DNA from: Flavobacteriales bacterium
GTDB taxonomy: Bacteria > Bacteroidota > Bacteroidia > Flavobacteriales > UBA7312
Assembly (NCBI GenBank): GCA_016779995.1
Contig: JADHMO010000002.1
Span: 1 to 64,000, forward strand
Length of the DNA: 64,000 nt
Direction: 5' to 3'
The notes under the pieces were generated by a model. The model was not told where the DNA came from. It searched no databases and saw nothing but the letters and a program-made list of their open reading frames with translations. Below are positions 17,830 to 26,576 of this stretch, piece after piece; the stretch's first letter is position 1, and each line of letters opens with the position of its first letter. The translations under genes and the position numbers were made by a program.

Positions 17830-18378
17830 ATGAAGATTTATACTAAAAAAGGAGATAAAGGAACTACCCAACTCATTGGAGGAAAACGAGTGCCAAAAAA
17901 CAACTCCAGAATCGAAGCATATGGTACTATTGACGAACTTAACTCATACATAGGCTTGGTTAGAGATCAAGGCATAGACCAACAATCCTTTGATATGCTA
18001 GTTGAAACACAAGACCGACTGTTTACCCTAGGAGCATTACTTGCAAATGATGGCGCATCAAATAAAATGAAACTTCCTTTAATTGACGAAAAGGATATTC
18101 ATTTACTAGAAAAAGAAATCGATAAAATGAATGAAGAATTAACTGAAATGAAATCTTTTATTCTTCCAGGAGGGCATACCACTGTATCCTATTGTCACAT
18201 AGCTAGATGTATTTGCCGAAGAGCAGAACGCTTAGTTGTTGATTTGCCAGAAACCACATTACAATTTGATTTAATCCTTAAATATTTAAACCGACTTTCT
18301 GACTATTTATTCGTTTTAAGCCGGTTTTTAACAAAAAAATTAAACGCTAAAGAAATACCTTGGAAACCTAGGATGTAA
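17830..18378 (+). CDS. Cob(I)yrinic acid a,c-diamide adenosyltransferase, PduO type
   Basis: It transfers adenosyl from ATP to cob(I)alamin to make coenzyme B12. The 182-residue protein has the N-terminal ATP-binding motif YTKKGDKGTTQLIGG (4-18), the AYGTIDELNS segment around 31-40, and the C-terminal CRRAERLVV and LNRLSDYLF helices of the PduO family. It is 9 bases downstream of the ABC ATPase gene. No other cobalamin gene or cobalamin riboswitch is near, so it probably adenosylates salvaged B12 for an enzyme encoded elsewhere, such as methylmalonyl-CoA mutase. Confidence 0.94.
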   Translation: MKIYTKKGDKGTTQLIGGKRVPKNNSRIEAYGTIDELNSYIGLVRDQGIDQQSFDMLVETQDRLFTLGALLANDGASNKMKLPLIDEKDIHLLEKEIDKMNEELTEMKSFILPGGHTTVSYCHIARCICRRAERLVVDLPETTLQFDLILKYLNRLSDYLFVLSRFLTKKLNAKEIPWKPRM

Positions 18379-18385
18379 AAAAGTG

Positions 18386-18415
18386 TTGTCTATTTGACTA
18401 AAAAAATTACATTTG
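18386..18415 (+). promoter_or_regulatory. Promoter of the DUF2795 gene
   Basis: TTG at 18386-18388, a 19-base spacer and TACATTTG at 18408-18415 fit the Bacteroidota promoter consensus. The element covers the in-frame TTG at 18394, so translation must start at the ATG at 18433. Confidence 0.72.
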
Positions 18416-18432
18416 CAAAAAAATTTAAGGTT

Positions 18433-18654
18433 ATGTATTGGACATTAGAATTAGCATCAAAATTAGAAGACGCACCTTGGCCAGCAAACAAAGATGAACT
18501 TATCGATTTCGCCATTCGCTCTGGAGCACCTATGGAAGTAGTAGAAAATCTTCAAGAATTAGAAGATGACGGCGAAATGTTTGATTCTATTGAGGATATT
18601 TGGCCTGATTATCCTGATAAAGACGACTTCTTCTTCAATGAAGATGAATATTAA
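18433..18654 (+). CDS. DUF2795 domain protein
   Basis: This 73-residue acidic cytosolic protein starts MYWTLELASKLEDAPWP and ends in a very acidic tail (FFFNEDEY). The DELIDFAIRSGAP segment around 21-33 and the ENLQELEDDGE segment fit the DUF2795 family, small helical proteins of unknown function that are common in Bacteroidota. The longer reading from a TTG at 18394 was rejected because that codon lies within the promoter. A strong hairpin terminator follows at once, so it is a monocistronic unit. Confidence 0.8.
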   Translation: MYWTLELASKLEDAPWPANKDELIDFAIRSGAPMEVVENLQELEDDGEMFDSIEDIWPDYPDKDDFFFNEDEY

Positions 18655-18660
18655 AACATT

Positions 18661-18690
18661 AGCTGCTATTTAGCAGCTTTTTTTTATTCA
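18661..18690 (+). terminator. Intrinsic terminator after the DUF2795 gene
   Basis: The perfect inverted repeat AGCTGCTA/TAGCAGCT at 18661-18678 (tight loop) is followed by a run of T from 18678 on. It separates the DUF2795 gene from secA. Confidence 0.85.
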
Positions 18691-18717
18691 AAAAGCTATG
18701 TATATCTCTTAAAAAAG

Positions 18718-18725
18718 TAAATTTG
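18718..18725 (+). promoter_or_regulatory. Likely -7 element of the secA promoter
   Basis: TAAATTTG at 18718-18725 matches TAnnTTTG and lies 33 bases before the secA ATG. No clear TTTG -33 box is seen at the normal distance, so it may be a weak or modified promoter. Confidence 0.5.
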
Positions 18726-18758
18726 CTAATCCATAATATAACAGCATAATTTTAGGCG

Positions 18759-21700
18759 ATGGGACTATTCGATTTTACAACAAAACTTTTTGGCAATAAA
18801 TACGATAAGGATTTAAAAGAAATTAATCCTATCATTGATAAAATTAAAGCTGTTTATCCATCCATTCAAGCACTTTCCAACGACGAACTAAGGCAAAAAA
18901 CAGAGTCCTTCAAAAAACAAATAAAGGAAGCTACTCAAGAGCACGAAGATGATATAAAATCACTTCAAGAAAAAGCTGAAAATTCTGATATAGAACTTCA
19001 AGAAAAAGAAGATATATATAGCCAAATAGACAAGCTACAAAAAGAAATAGTTAGTACAACAGAAGAAAAACTTGAAGAGATTTTGCCTGAAGCTTTTGCA
19101 GTAGTCAAAGAAACAGCCTCACGCTTTTCAAAAGGAAACATCATAGTTACTGCCAATGACTTTGATAAAGACTTGGCAGCAGAATATAGCAATGTAGAGA
19201 TTAGTGGAGAACAAGCCACATTTTTCAACAAATGGATAGCAGCAGGGAATGAAATTGAATGGAATATGGTTCATTATGACGTTCAATTAATTGGTGGATA
19301 TGTATTACACTCTGGTAGGATTGCAGAAATGCAAACAGGTGAAGGTAAAACACTTTCTGCCACCCTGCCCGTTTATTTAAATGCCCTAGCAGGAAAAGGT
19401 GTTCACCTAGTAACAGTAAACGATTACTTGGCTAAAAGAGACTGCGAATGGATGGGCCCTATTTATCAATTTCACGGATTAACAATAGACTGTATTGATA
19501 GACATCAGCCTAACTCTGAAGAAAGAAGAAAAGCATATCTCGCTGACATCACTTATGGAACTAACAATGAGTTTGGCTTTGATTACTTAAGAGATAATAT
19601 GGCAAGAAGGCCTCAAGATTTAGTTCAAAGACCTCATAATTATGCTATTGTTGATGAGGTGGACTCAGTACTAATTGATGATGCACGTACACCATTAATT
19701 ATTTCCGGTCCTACACCTACAGGTGATAAACACGAATTTGGTGAATTGAAACATAAAATCAGTTCACTAGTAGATGCTCAAAAGAAATTCGTTAATACCG
19801 TTTTAGCTGATGCTAAAAAACTCATTAATGAAGGCAATGATAAAGAAGGTGGCTTTAAATTATTAAGAGCATATCGAGGACTTCCTAAGAATAAAGCACT
19901 TATAAAATACTTGAGTGAAGATGGTGTAAGGACTTTATTGCAAAAAACAGAAAACTTCTACATGCAAGACCAAGGTAAAGATATGCCAAAAGTCGATGAA
20001 GACCTCTTTTTTGTAATAGATGAACAACACAATGCTATTGAACTGACAGATAAAGGGATTGACCTTATTACCAGCAATTCAGATGACAACAACTTTTTCA
20101 TTATGCCAGATGTAGGCGCAGAAATAGCTGTACTAGAGAAATCCGATTTATCAGAAAAAGAAAAACTTGTCAAAAAAGACGAGTTAATGAGAGATTATTC
20201 CATTAAAAGTGAACGAATTCACTCCGTAAATCAATTACTAAAAGCTTACACACTCTTTGAAAAAGATGTAGAATACGTTTTAATGGACAACAAAGTAAAG
20301 ATTGTTGATGAACAAACTGGTCGTATTATGGATGGAAGACGTTATTCAGACGGCCTCCACCAAGCTATAGAGGCTAAAGAAAACGTAAAAATAGAAGCAG
20401 CAACACAAACCTTTGCTACCATTACTCTGCAAAACTATTTCAGAATGTACAACAAACTGTCAGGTATGACAGGTACAGCTGAAACAGAAGCAGGAGAATT
20501 TTGGGATATCTATGAATTAGATGTAGTTGTAATTCCTACAAATCGCCCTATTCAAAGAGACGATAAAGAAGATAAAGTATATAAAACTGCAAGAGAAAAA
20601 TACAATGCAGTCATAGATGAAATTGTTGAATTGAGTAAGCAAGGAAGACCTGTGTTGGTAGGTACGACATCTGTAGAAATTTCAGAGCTACTTAGTAGAT
20701 TGCTAAAAATGAAAAACATTAAGCACAATGTACTTAATGCAAAACTTCATCAAAAAGAAGCTGACATTGTAGCCGAAGCTGGAAAAGGCGGTAATGTGAC
20801 CATAGCAACAAATATGGCAGGTCGTGGTACCGACATCAAACTTTCTGACGAAGTCAAAGTAAATGGCGGATTAGCCATCATTGGTACCGAACGCCACGAC
20901 TCTCGAAGAGTTGATAGACAGCTAAGAGGTCGTGCGGGACGTCAAGGAGATCCAGGCTCATCACAATTCTTTGTATCTCTAGAAGATAACCTGATGCGAT
21001 TATTTGGCTCAGACAGAATTGCCAAAATGATGGACAGAATGGGGCTTGAAGAAGGCGAGGTTATACAACACTCCATGATAACTAAGTCTATTGAACGTGC
21101 TCAAAAGAAAGTAGAAGAAAACAACTTTGGTATAAGAAAACGATTACTTGAGTATGATGATGTTATGAATGCTCAAAGAACCGTCATCTATAAGAAAAGA
21201 AAACACGCATTATTTGGTGAAAGGCTAGCCGTAGATATTGACAATATGATTTACGACACCTCCGAAACTATTGTCAATGAGTATCAAACACTGCAAGATT
21301 TTGAAGGCTTCAAACTAGAACTTATTCGTTTCTTAAGTATAGATTGCCCGGTAGATGAAGCCGAATTCAAATCATTAAAATCTGAGGACTTAACCAACAG
21401 GGTTTATCAAAATGCCGTAACAAATTATAAAACAAAGTCGCAAGTCATTTCGCAAAAGACATATCCTGTTATTAAAGATGTTTACGAAAATCAATCGGCA
21501 AGCTATCAAAACATTGTTATACCATTTACCGATGGTTTAAAAACCTTACAAGTGGTTACCAATTTGAAAGAAGCCTTTGAATCTGAAGGAGGAAACATAC
21601 CTTTATCAATAGAAAAAGGTGTCAGTTTAGCTATAATTGACGAGTCTTGGAAAGAGAACCTTAGAGAGCTTGACGATTTAAAACAATCTGTTCAAAATGC

Positions 21701-22022
21701 TACCTATGAGCAAAAAGACCCACTTTTAATCTATAAGTTTGAATCGTTCAACTTGTTTAAACAAATGGTAGAAAAAGTCAATAAAGATATCGTCTCCTTT
21801 TTAATGAAAGCGAATCTTCCTGAACAAACTTCTGTCCAACAAGAGCAAAAAATTGCTAGAGAAAAACTACAAACCGGCCGTCAAGACATTGGTGGTAATA
21901 CTAATACTGAACCAAAGAAACAAGCTAGAGTACAACCAGTAAGAGTAGAACAAAAAGTAGGCAGAAATGAACCCTGCCCATGTGGAAGTGGAAAGAAATT
22001 CAAACAATGTCACGGAAAATAA
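18759..22022 (+). CDS. secA: Protein translocase ATPase SecA
   Basis: This is the motor of Sec protein export. At 1087 residues it is longer than E. coli SecA (901), partly from a charged coiled insertion around 50-110 typical of Bacteroidota. Walker A MQTGEGKT is at 191-198, [19 protein letters not shown] marks NBD1, and NMAGRGTDI and [12 protein letters not shown] mark NBD2. The C-terminal zinc-binding SEC-C tail [13 protein letters not shown] ends the protein, intact. It is a single gene between a terminator upstream and convergent pnuC, with only 1 base between the two stop codons. Confidence 0.98.
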   Translation: MGLFDFTTKLFGNKYDKDLKEINPIIDKIKAVYPSIQALSNDELRQKTESFKKQIKEATQEHEDDIKSLQEKAENSDIELQEKEDIYSQIDKLQKEIVSTTEEKLEEILPEAFAVVKETASRFSKGNIIVTANDFDKDLAAEYSNVEISGEQATFFNKWIAAGNEIEWNMVHYDVQLIGGYVLHSGRIAEMQTGEGKTLSATLPVYLNALAGKGVHLVTVNDYLAKRDCEWMGPIYQFHGLTIDCIDRHQPNSEERRKAYLADITYGTNNEFGFDYLRDNMARRPQDLVQRPHNYAIVDEVDSVLIDDARTPLIISGPTPTGDKHEFGELKHKISSLVDAQKKFVNTVLADAKKLINEGNDKEGGFKLLRAYRGLPKNKALIKYLSEDGVRTLLQKTENFYMQDQGKDMPKVDEDLFFVIDEQHNAIELTDKGIDLITSNSDDNNFFIMPDVGAEIAVLEKSDLSEKEKLVKKDELMRDYSIKSERIHSVNQLLKAYTLFEKDVEYVLMDNKVKIVDEQTGRIMDGRRYSDGLHQAIEAKENVKIEAATQTFATITLQNYFRMYNKLSGMTGTAETEAGEFWDIYELDVVVIPTNRPIQRDDKEDKVYKTAREKYNAVIDEIVELSKQGRPVLVGTTSVEISELLSRLLKMKNIKHNVLNAKLHQKEADIVAEAGKGGNVTIATNMAGRGTDIKLSDEVKVNGGLAIIGTERHDSRRVDRQLRGRAGRQGDPGSSQFFVSLEDNLMRLFGSDRIAKMMDRMGLEEGEVIQHSMITKSIERAQKKVEENNFGIRKRLLEYDDVMNAQRTVIYKKRKHALFGERLAVDIDNMIYDTSETIVNEYQTLQDFEGFKLELIRFLSIDCPVDEAEFKSLKSEDLTNRVYQNAVTNYKTKSQVISQKTYPVIKDVYENQSASYQNIVIPFTDGLKTLQVVTNLKEAFESEGGNIPLSIEKGVSLAIIDESWKENLRELDDLKQSVQNATYEQKDPLLIYKFESFNLFKQMVEKVNKDIVSFLMKANLPEQTSVQQEQKIAREKLQTGRQDIGGNTNTEPKKQARVQPVRVEQKVGRNEPCPCGSGKKFKQCHGK

Positions 22023-22023
22023 T

Positions 22024-22596
22024 TTAGACAAACTCTTTTTTCCACTTAAAATAACCGACAAAAGACATGATAAAGTATATAACTGTTAAGCCTGAATAAT
22101 AGTCTAAAGCTTTGCTATAATACAAAGCTACAGTCATACCATTAATTATTATCCAATAAATCCAACCAGAAAGTACTTTTTTTGTTTCCAAATAAGTAGC
22201 CAAAAAACTAAAAATAGTAGTAAAAGCATCTAAATAAGGCGAACTAGCATCCGTGAAATTTTCAAAAACCCATGCCAATGAAATTGCAACTAAAGATGAA
22301 AAACTAATTACTTGAATATGAAAGCTCAACCCCTTTTCGCTAATTAAAAGACCTGTATTACCGCCGCTATTAGGAATTGTTCGACTCCAAGAGTAATAGC
22401 CATAAAACCCCATAAAGACATAATACGTGTACAAAATCGCTTCTGAATACAACTTACTATTATAAAACAAAAAAATACTTAGAAGAGAAGCTGCGATACC
22501 AAACCACCAACAGTTTATATTTTGTTTTATGAGTAGGATTAAATAAATCAATCCAAGAATAACTGATACTATTTCAATAGTTAAAAATAAATCCAT
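22024..22596 (-). CDS. pnuC: Nicotinamide riboside transporter PnuC
   Basis: This 190-residue inner-membrane protein has about seven hydrophobic helices and family aromatic motifs, including NCWWFGIAAS near 28-37, YVFMGFYGYYSW around 59-70, and WIYWIIINGMTVALY in the C-terminal half. It imports nicotinamide riboside (or a related vitamin) by facilitated diffusion for NAD synthesis. It is convergent with secA and starts only 10 bases from the divergent oxygenase gene, so its promoter must lie inside that gene. No NAD or thiamine riboswitch is visible. The substrate could in principle be thiamine (PnuT). Confidence 0.88.
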   Translation of the reverse strand: MDLFLTIEIVSVILGLIYLILLIKQNINCWWFGIAASLLSIFLFYNSKLYSEAILYTYYVFMGFYGYYSWSRTIPNSGGNTGLLISEKGLSFHIQVISFSSLVAISLAWVFENFTDASSPYLDAFTTIFSFLATYLETKKVLSGWIYWIIINGMTVALYYSKALDYYSGLTVIYFIMSFVGYFKWKKEFV

Positions 22597-22606
22597 AACC
22601 TAAATC

Positions 22607-23365
22607 ATGAATGTAAAAATAGAACTTATAAACGGATATTTTAAGACCAATATTTGTTTAGATAAAACTATAATTGATGAATCTTTTAAAACCTTTATGT
22701 CAAGACATATCTCGTATAGAAAAAACTTTCTACAAACTGAATACAATTATGCATTTGATGGATATTCATATATGGGACAAAAAAACAGTACTAATCAATA
22801 TGCCCATGACTCATTGCACTCATTTGTGGTATCCGATTTTCAAGCGGTTAAAAATTATCCTATAGAATTTCACCCTTTCTTGAATACATATTGGAATAAG
22901 TTAACTTCCATTGTAAAAGCAGTTGAACATAACCTATTACATAAAATGTTAGTCCAAAGTGAAATAATTCAATTTCATGAAAAAAACGTTGGTCACATGA
23001 TGAGTTTAAACTTCTATCCAATAGTTAAAAAAGAAAATACTAAACGATTATCTATACACAAAGACGTGTCGTTAATTAGTATTTTTCCTTTTGGAATTTC
23101 GAGGGAATTATTCATTATTGATGAAAATGGAAATGAAATAAAAATACCAGCGACAAAAAATCTTATCGCCTTTCCTGGATTTTTAATAGAACTACTCTCA
23201 AAAGGAAGAATTAAAGCCTTACAACACTATGTCAATTACGATGAATCGATAAATCAAGAGCGATACTCATATGTCATATTTTCTATACCCAAACCTTACA
23301 CTAATCTCCCGATTATAAATATCAATAGTGAAAATTACTTCAAAAAATACTTATCTTTATTTTAG
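22607..23365 (+). CDS. 2-oxoglutarate/Fe(II)-dependent oxygenase, isopenicillin N synthase-like
   Basis: I assign this 252-residue protein from its active-site pattern. The iron ligands HxD are H151 and D153 (SIHKDVS) and the third ligand is H207 (KALQHYV). The 2OG-binding RxS is R219-x-S221 (QERYSYVIF), and an upstream SLNFYP at 133-138 matches the LNxYP turn of the family. The order and spacing are those of IPNS-like oxygenases, although the N-terminal half is unlike any member I know. It diverges from pnuC with a 10-base gap and ends 34 bases before the Crp-like start. The substrate is unknown. Confidence 0.72.
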   Translation: MNVKIELINGYFKTNICLDKTIIDESFKTFMSRHISYRKNFLQTEYNYAFDGYSYMGQKNSTNQYAHDSLHSFVVSDFQAVKNYPIEFHPFLNTYWNKLTSIVKAVEHNLLHKMLVQSEIIQFHEKNVGHMMSLNFYPIVKKENTKRLSIHKDVSLISIFPFGISRELFIIDENGNEIKIPATKNLIAFPGFLIELLSKGRIKALQHYVNYDESINQERYSYVIFSIPKPYTNLPIININSENYFKKYLSLF

Positions 23366-23399
23366 TTATAAAGAAACCCTTAAAAGCATCATATTTACT

Positions 23400-24032
23400 A
23401 TGGAAAAAGAAAAAATGTTTACCAACTTACTTTCTCATTTGAATTTAAAAGAGCCACTACTTCAATATGAACTAGCTAAAGATTCAATAGTAGAGTTTGT
23501 TCCAAAAAATAGCCAGCTTATAAAACAAGGACAGTATGTCAAATGGTTTACAATAATTGTAACAGGTAAAATAAGAGTTTGGCATAAAGAAAATGAAAAA
23601 GAAATCACACTGTATAAAATTAAAGATTCTGAAACTTGTGTTTACTCAATTGTAGCTATTGAACAAAACTATCAAAGCTTGGTCAATGCTACAACTTTGA
23701 AAGATACTATAATTGTAAAAATCCCAGTAAGATTGATGACTGAATGGAAAAAATACCCCTCATGGCAAGAATTTATTATTAAAACATTAACCGAAAAATA
23801 TGAGTTATTATTGAGATGTATTAAACTTATTGCATTCAAAAAAATTGATGAGAGAATAATGATTTTGCTAAAAGAAATTTCTAGCAAATCACAATCAAAG
23901 GAGGTAAATATTTCTCATAACGATATTGCTAAAGAAATAGGAACTACTAGAGAAGTAGTATCAAGATCCTTAAAAAGGCAAGAACAGCTAGGAGAAGTGT
24001 TTTTAAAATTCAAGAAAATAAAACTTAAATAA
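23400..24032 (+). CDS. Crp/Fnr-family transcription regulator
   Basis: This 210-residue regulator has an N-terminal cyclic-nucleotide-binding-type beta barrel (roughly 15-130; QLIKQGQYVKWFTIIVTGKIRVW) and a C-terminal Crp-type helix-turn-helix (HNDIAKEIGTTREVVSRSLKR). It lacks an iron-sulfur cysteine cluster, so it is not FNR-like for oxygen. The ATG at 23400 (MEKEKMF) is chosen over the upstream ATG at 23328, which lies inside the preceding oxygenase gene and adds 24 atypical residues. It may control the lipoprotein hydrolase gene 81 bases downstream. The effector is unknown. Confidence 0.87.
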   Translation: MEKEKMFTNLLSHLNLKEPLLQYELAKDSIVEFVPKNSQLIKQGQYVKWFTIIVTGKIRVWHKENEKEITLYKIKDSETCVYSIVAIEQNYQSLVNATTLKDTIIVKIPVRLMTEWKKYPSWQEFIIKTLTEKYELLLRCIKLIAFKKIDERIMILLKEISSKSQSKEVNISHNDIAKEIGTTREVVSRSLKRQEQLGEVFLKFKKIKLK

Positions 24033-24081
24033 TAATTTTCAATTGTAACAATAGACACAAATTTAATATAATAAAGGTCTT

Positions 24082-24089
24082 TATATTTG
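24082..24089 (+). promoter_or_regulatory. Likely -7 element upstream of the hydrolase gene
   Basis: TATATTTG at 24082-24089 is a full TAnnTTTG match 24 bases before the ATG at 24114. There is no TTTG at normal spacing, as expected for an activated promoter. An imperfect palindrome TTGT-N10-ACAA lies upstream at 24044-24061 and could be the regulator's operator. Confidence 0.5.
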
Positions 24090-24113
24090 CTGCATTAATT
24101 AAAACTAAAAATC

Positions 24114-24944
24114 ATGATAAAACTTAAAAATCTTATGGCAGTTAGTGCACTATCACTATTATTTTTCAGCAGCTGCACTACTAACAATTCTCAGAATAAA
24201 TCTGAAGATATGGCAGTAGAAGAAGTTAAAAAAGAGACCTTTGTTCTTGTTCACTCCGCTTGGCTTGGAGCTTGGCAATGGGAAGGTGTAAAAAATATTC
24301 TTGAAGCAGAAGGACATAATGTGATTACGCCTGACTTACCCGGACACGGAAATGACAAAACAAGCCCCGCCGACATTACAATGGATAACTATGTAAATAC
24401 TATTTTATCCATTCTTGACTCTCAAGAAGAAGATGTAATTTTATTAGGCCATAGCTTTAACGGAATTACTATAAGTAGAGTTGCTGAACTAAGACCTAAT
24501 AAAATTAAAAGTTTGGTTTACCTTACAGCATTCTTGTTACCGAATGGAGGTTCATTTTTTGGAGCTGTACAAGGTGTTGAAGGCTCAAAAGCTGTAGAAA
24601 ACTTTTACCTATCTGACGACAAAACATTTGCTTTAGTAAAAGAAGAAGAAATTCAAAACGCTTTTGCCCACGATATTCCAAAAGAAGTATTTGATGGTGC
24701 TAAGCCTTACATCGTGCCAGAACCGTCTGCTCCTTTGATGTATGAATTAGAAATCACTAATGAGAATTTTGGTCAAGTACCTAAGTATTACATCGAGTGT
24801 ACAGAGGATAAGGCAATTCCTGTAGAAATACAAAGAGCTATGTATACAGATAAAGTGGTAAAGTCATTTTCTATCAACTCAAGTCATACTCCAAACTTTT
24901 CACAACCCGAAAAAGTGGCAGAAATACTTCTCTCTATTATTTAA
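24114..24944 (+). CDS. Lipoprotein alpha/beta hydrolase
   Basis: This 276-residue protein has a lipoprotein signal with lipobox FFSSC, cysteine C21. The alpha/beta-hydrolase core follows: the HSAW oxyanion segment around 47-50, the nucleophile elbow GHSFNG at 112-117 (S114), probable acid D232, and H258 in SSHTPNF. The pattern resembles the plant methylesterase/hydroxynitrile lyase-like group, which also includes many bacterial esterases. It is expected to be membrane-anchored and facing the periplasm or surface. It has its own -7 element and a strong terminator downstream. Confidence 0.88.
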   Translation: MIKLKNLMAVSALSLLFFSSCTTNNSQNKSEDMAVEEVKKETFVLVHSAWLGAWQWEGVKNILEAEGHNVITPDLPGHGNDKTSPADITMDNYVNTILSILDSQEEDVILLGHSFNGITISRVAELRPNKIKSLVYLTAFLLPNGGSFFGAVQGVEGSKAVENFYLSDDKTFALVKEEEIQNAFAHDIPKEVFDGAKPYIVPEPSAPLMYELEITNENFGQVPKYYIECTEDKAIPVEIQRAMYTDKVVKSFSINSSHTPNFSQPEKVAEILLSII

Positions 24945-24966
24945 AAAATTTGTTTTTTCATTGTGT

Positions 24967-25002
24967 AAAAAGGCGGTGACATTTTTGTCACTGCTTTTTT
25001 TT
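24967..25002. terminator. Bidirectional terminator between the hydrolase gene and yifB
   Basis: The hairpin GCGGTGAC/GTCACTGC (one G-T wobble, loop of A/T) at 24973-24994 is flanked by an A-run on the left and a T-run on the right, so it can stop transcription from both convergent genes. Confidence 0.82.
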
Positions 25003-26539
25003 ATCCTGCCCAATCGCCTCTGTCTAAAGATCTAAATTGAATGGCCTCTGCTATGTGATTAGTTTGAATATCACTACTACCTTCTAAATCAGCAATTGTT
25101 CTTGCTACTTTTAATATTCTGTCATACGCCCTAGCAGATAAATCTAACTTCTGCATTGCTTTTTTAAGTAGTTCTTGGCTAGTTGTGGATAATGTACAAA
25201 ACTGCCTTATTTGCTTAGGATTTATTTGAGCATTACAATGTATTTGTGGCATTTCGGCGTATCTATTAGTTTGCCTCTGTCTAGCTTCTATAACTCTTTT
25301 ACGTATTAAATGACTGGCTTCAGACTTTTTATCTTTAGATAATTCTTCAAATTTTACTGGCGTAACCTCAACATGCAAATCTATTCTATCAAGCAAAGGT
25401 CCTGAGATTTTATTGAGATACTTTTGCACAATACTTGCACCACATAAACATTCTTTTTCAGGATGATTATAAAATCCACAAGGACAAGGATTCATTGAAG
25501 CAATAAGCATAAAACTAGCAGGAAAATCAACGCTAAACTTAGCTCTAGAAATGGTAACTACCCTATCCTCTAGAGGTTGTCGCATTACTTCCAAAACTGT
25601 ACGCTTAAACTCTGGCAGCTCATCTAAAAATAACACCCCATTATGAGATAATGAAATTTCACCAGGCTGAGGAAAAGCTCCTCCACCAACTAAGGCAACA
25701 TCTGAAATGGTATGATGAGGAGAACGGAAAGGTCGTGAAGTTAAAAGAGAAGAATTATTTGACATTCTACCAGAAACAGAATGTATCTTAGTCGTTTCCA
25801 AGGCTTCGCTTAGACTCAAAGGGGGTAAAATTCCAGGAATACGCTTAGCTAACATAGTTTTACCTGAACCTGGCGGTCCAATAAGTATGGCATTATGACC
25901 ACCTGCTGCAGCAATTTCTAACGCACGTTTAATGTTCTCTTGTCCTTTTACATCGGCAAAGTCAGCGTCTGAAAATAACACTGAATCAAAAAACTCTTTA
26001 CGAGTATCAACATACTCTGGATTTAACTCTTTTTCTCCATTTAAAAAATCTATTAATTCTTTGATATTATCCACACCATACACGTCCAAATCGTTTACGA
26101 TTGCTGCCTCCTTGGCGTTTACTTTAGGCACAATTAAGCCTTTAAATCCTTCTTTTCTAGCTTGTATAGCTATTGGTAAAGCTCCCTTTATGGATTGAAC
26201 ACCACCATCTAAAGATAATTCACCCATAATCACATACTCTTCCAAACCTTCTGATTTGACTTGATGAGTGGCTGCCAAAATACCTATAGCCAATGGTAAA
26301 TCATAAGCTGAGCCTTCTTTGCGAATGTCTGCTGGAGCCATATTGATTATAAACTTTTTACCTGGCAATCGATAACCTGTATTTTTAAGAGCTGCTTCTA
26401 TACGGAAATGACTTTCTTTAACGGCGTTATCAGGAAGACCAACTAAGAAAAATTTAATGCCAGGAGATACATTCACCTCAATAGTGATAGTAGTAGCATC
26501 AATACCAAAAACGGCAGAACCAAAAGTTTTGACTAGCAT
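25001..26539 (-). CDS. YifB/ComM-family Mg-chelatase-like AAA+ ATPase
   Basis: This 512-residue protein has the N-terminal Lon-S5-like ChlI domain (about 1-165) and the AAA+ core with Walker A GPPGSGKT at 221-228, Walker B LFLDELPEF, and the Mg_chelatase C-terminal region. In other bacteria ComM acts as a branch-migration helicase in natural transformation. The CPCG cysteine motif (near 350) is kept. It is the last gene of the minus-strand run, 37 bases after dsbD. The function here is by family. Confidence 0.93.
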   Translation of the reverse strand: MLVKTFGSAVFGIDATTITIEVNVSPGIKFFLVGLPDNAVKESHFRIEAALKNTGYRLPGKKFIINMAPADIRKEGSAYDLPLAIGILAATHQVKSEGLEEYVIMGELSLDGGVQSIKGALPIAIQARKEGFKGLIVPKVNAKEAAIVNDLDVYGVDNIKELIDFLNGEKELNPEYVDTRKEFFDSVLFSDADFADVKGQENIKRALEIAAAGGHNAILIGPPGSGKTMLAKRIPGILPPLSLSEALETTKIHSVSGRMSNNSSLLTSRPFRSPHHTISDVALVGGGAFPQPGEISLSHNGVLFLDELPEFKRTVLEVMRQPLEDRVVTISRAKFSVDFPASFMLIASMNPCPCGFYNHPEKECLCGASIVQKYLNKISGPLLDRIDLHVEVTPVKFEELSKDKKSEASHLIRKRVIEARQRQTNRYAEMPQIHCNAQINPKQIRQFCTLSTTSQELLKKAMQKLDLSARAYDRILKVARTIADLEGSSDIQTNHIAEAIQFRSLDRGDWAG

Positions 26540-26576
26540 TTAAGTAAGTTTAATAAATCAATAAAGGTTGTAGCCT

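Noticed and set aside
17830-18378. Cobalamin riboswitch near the cobalamin adenosyltransferase gene
   Set aside because: The gap upstream is only 9 bases and no B12-box-like sequence is seen nearby.
18394-18432. TTG start for the DUF2795 gene
   Set aside because: It lies within the promoter, and the ATG at 18433 begins the conserved family N-terminus.
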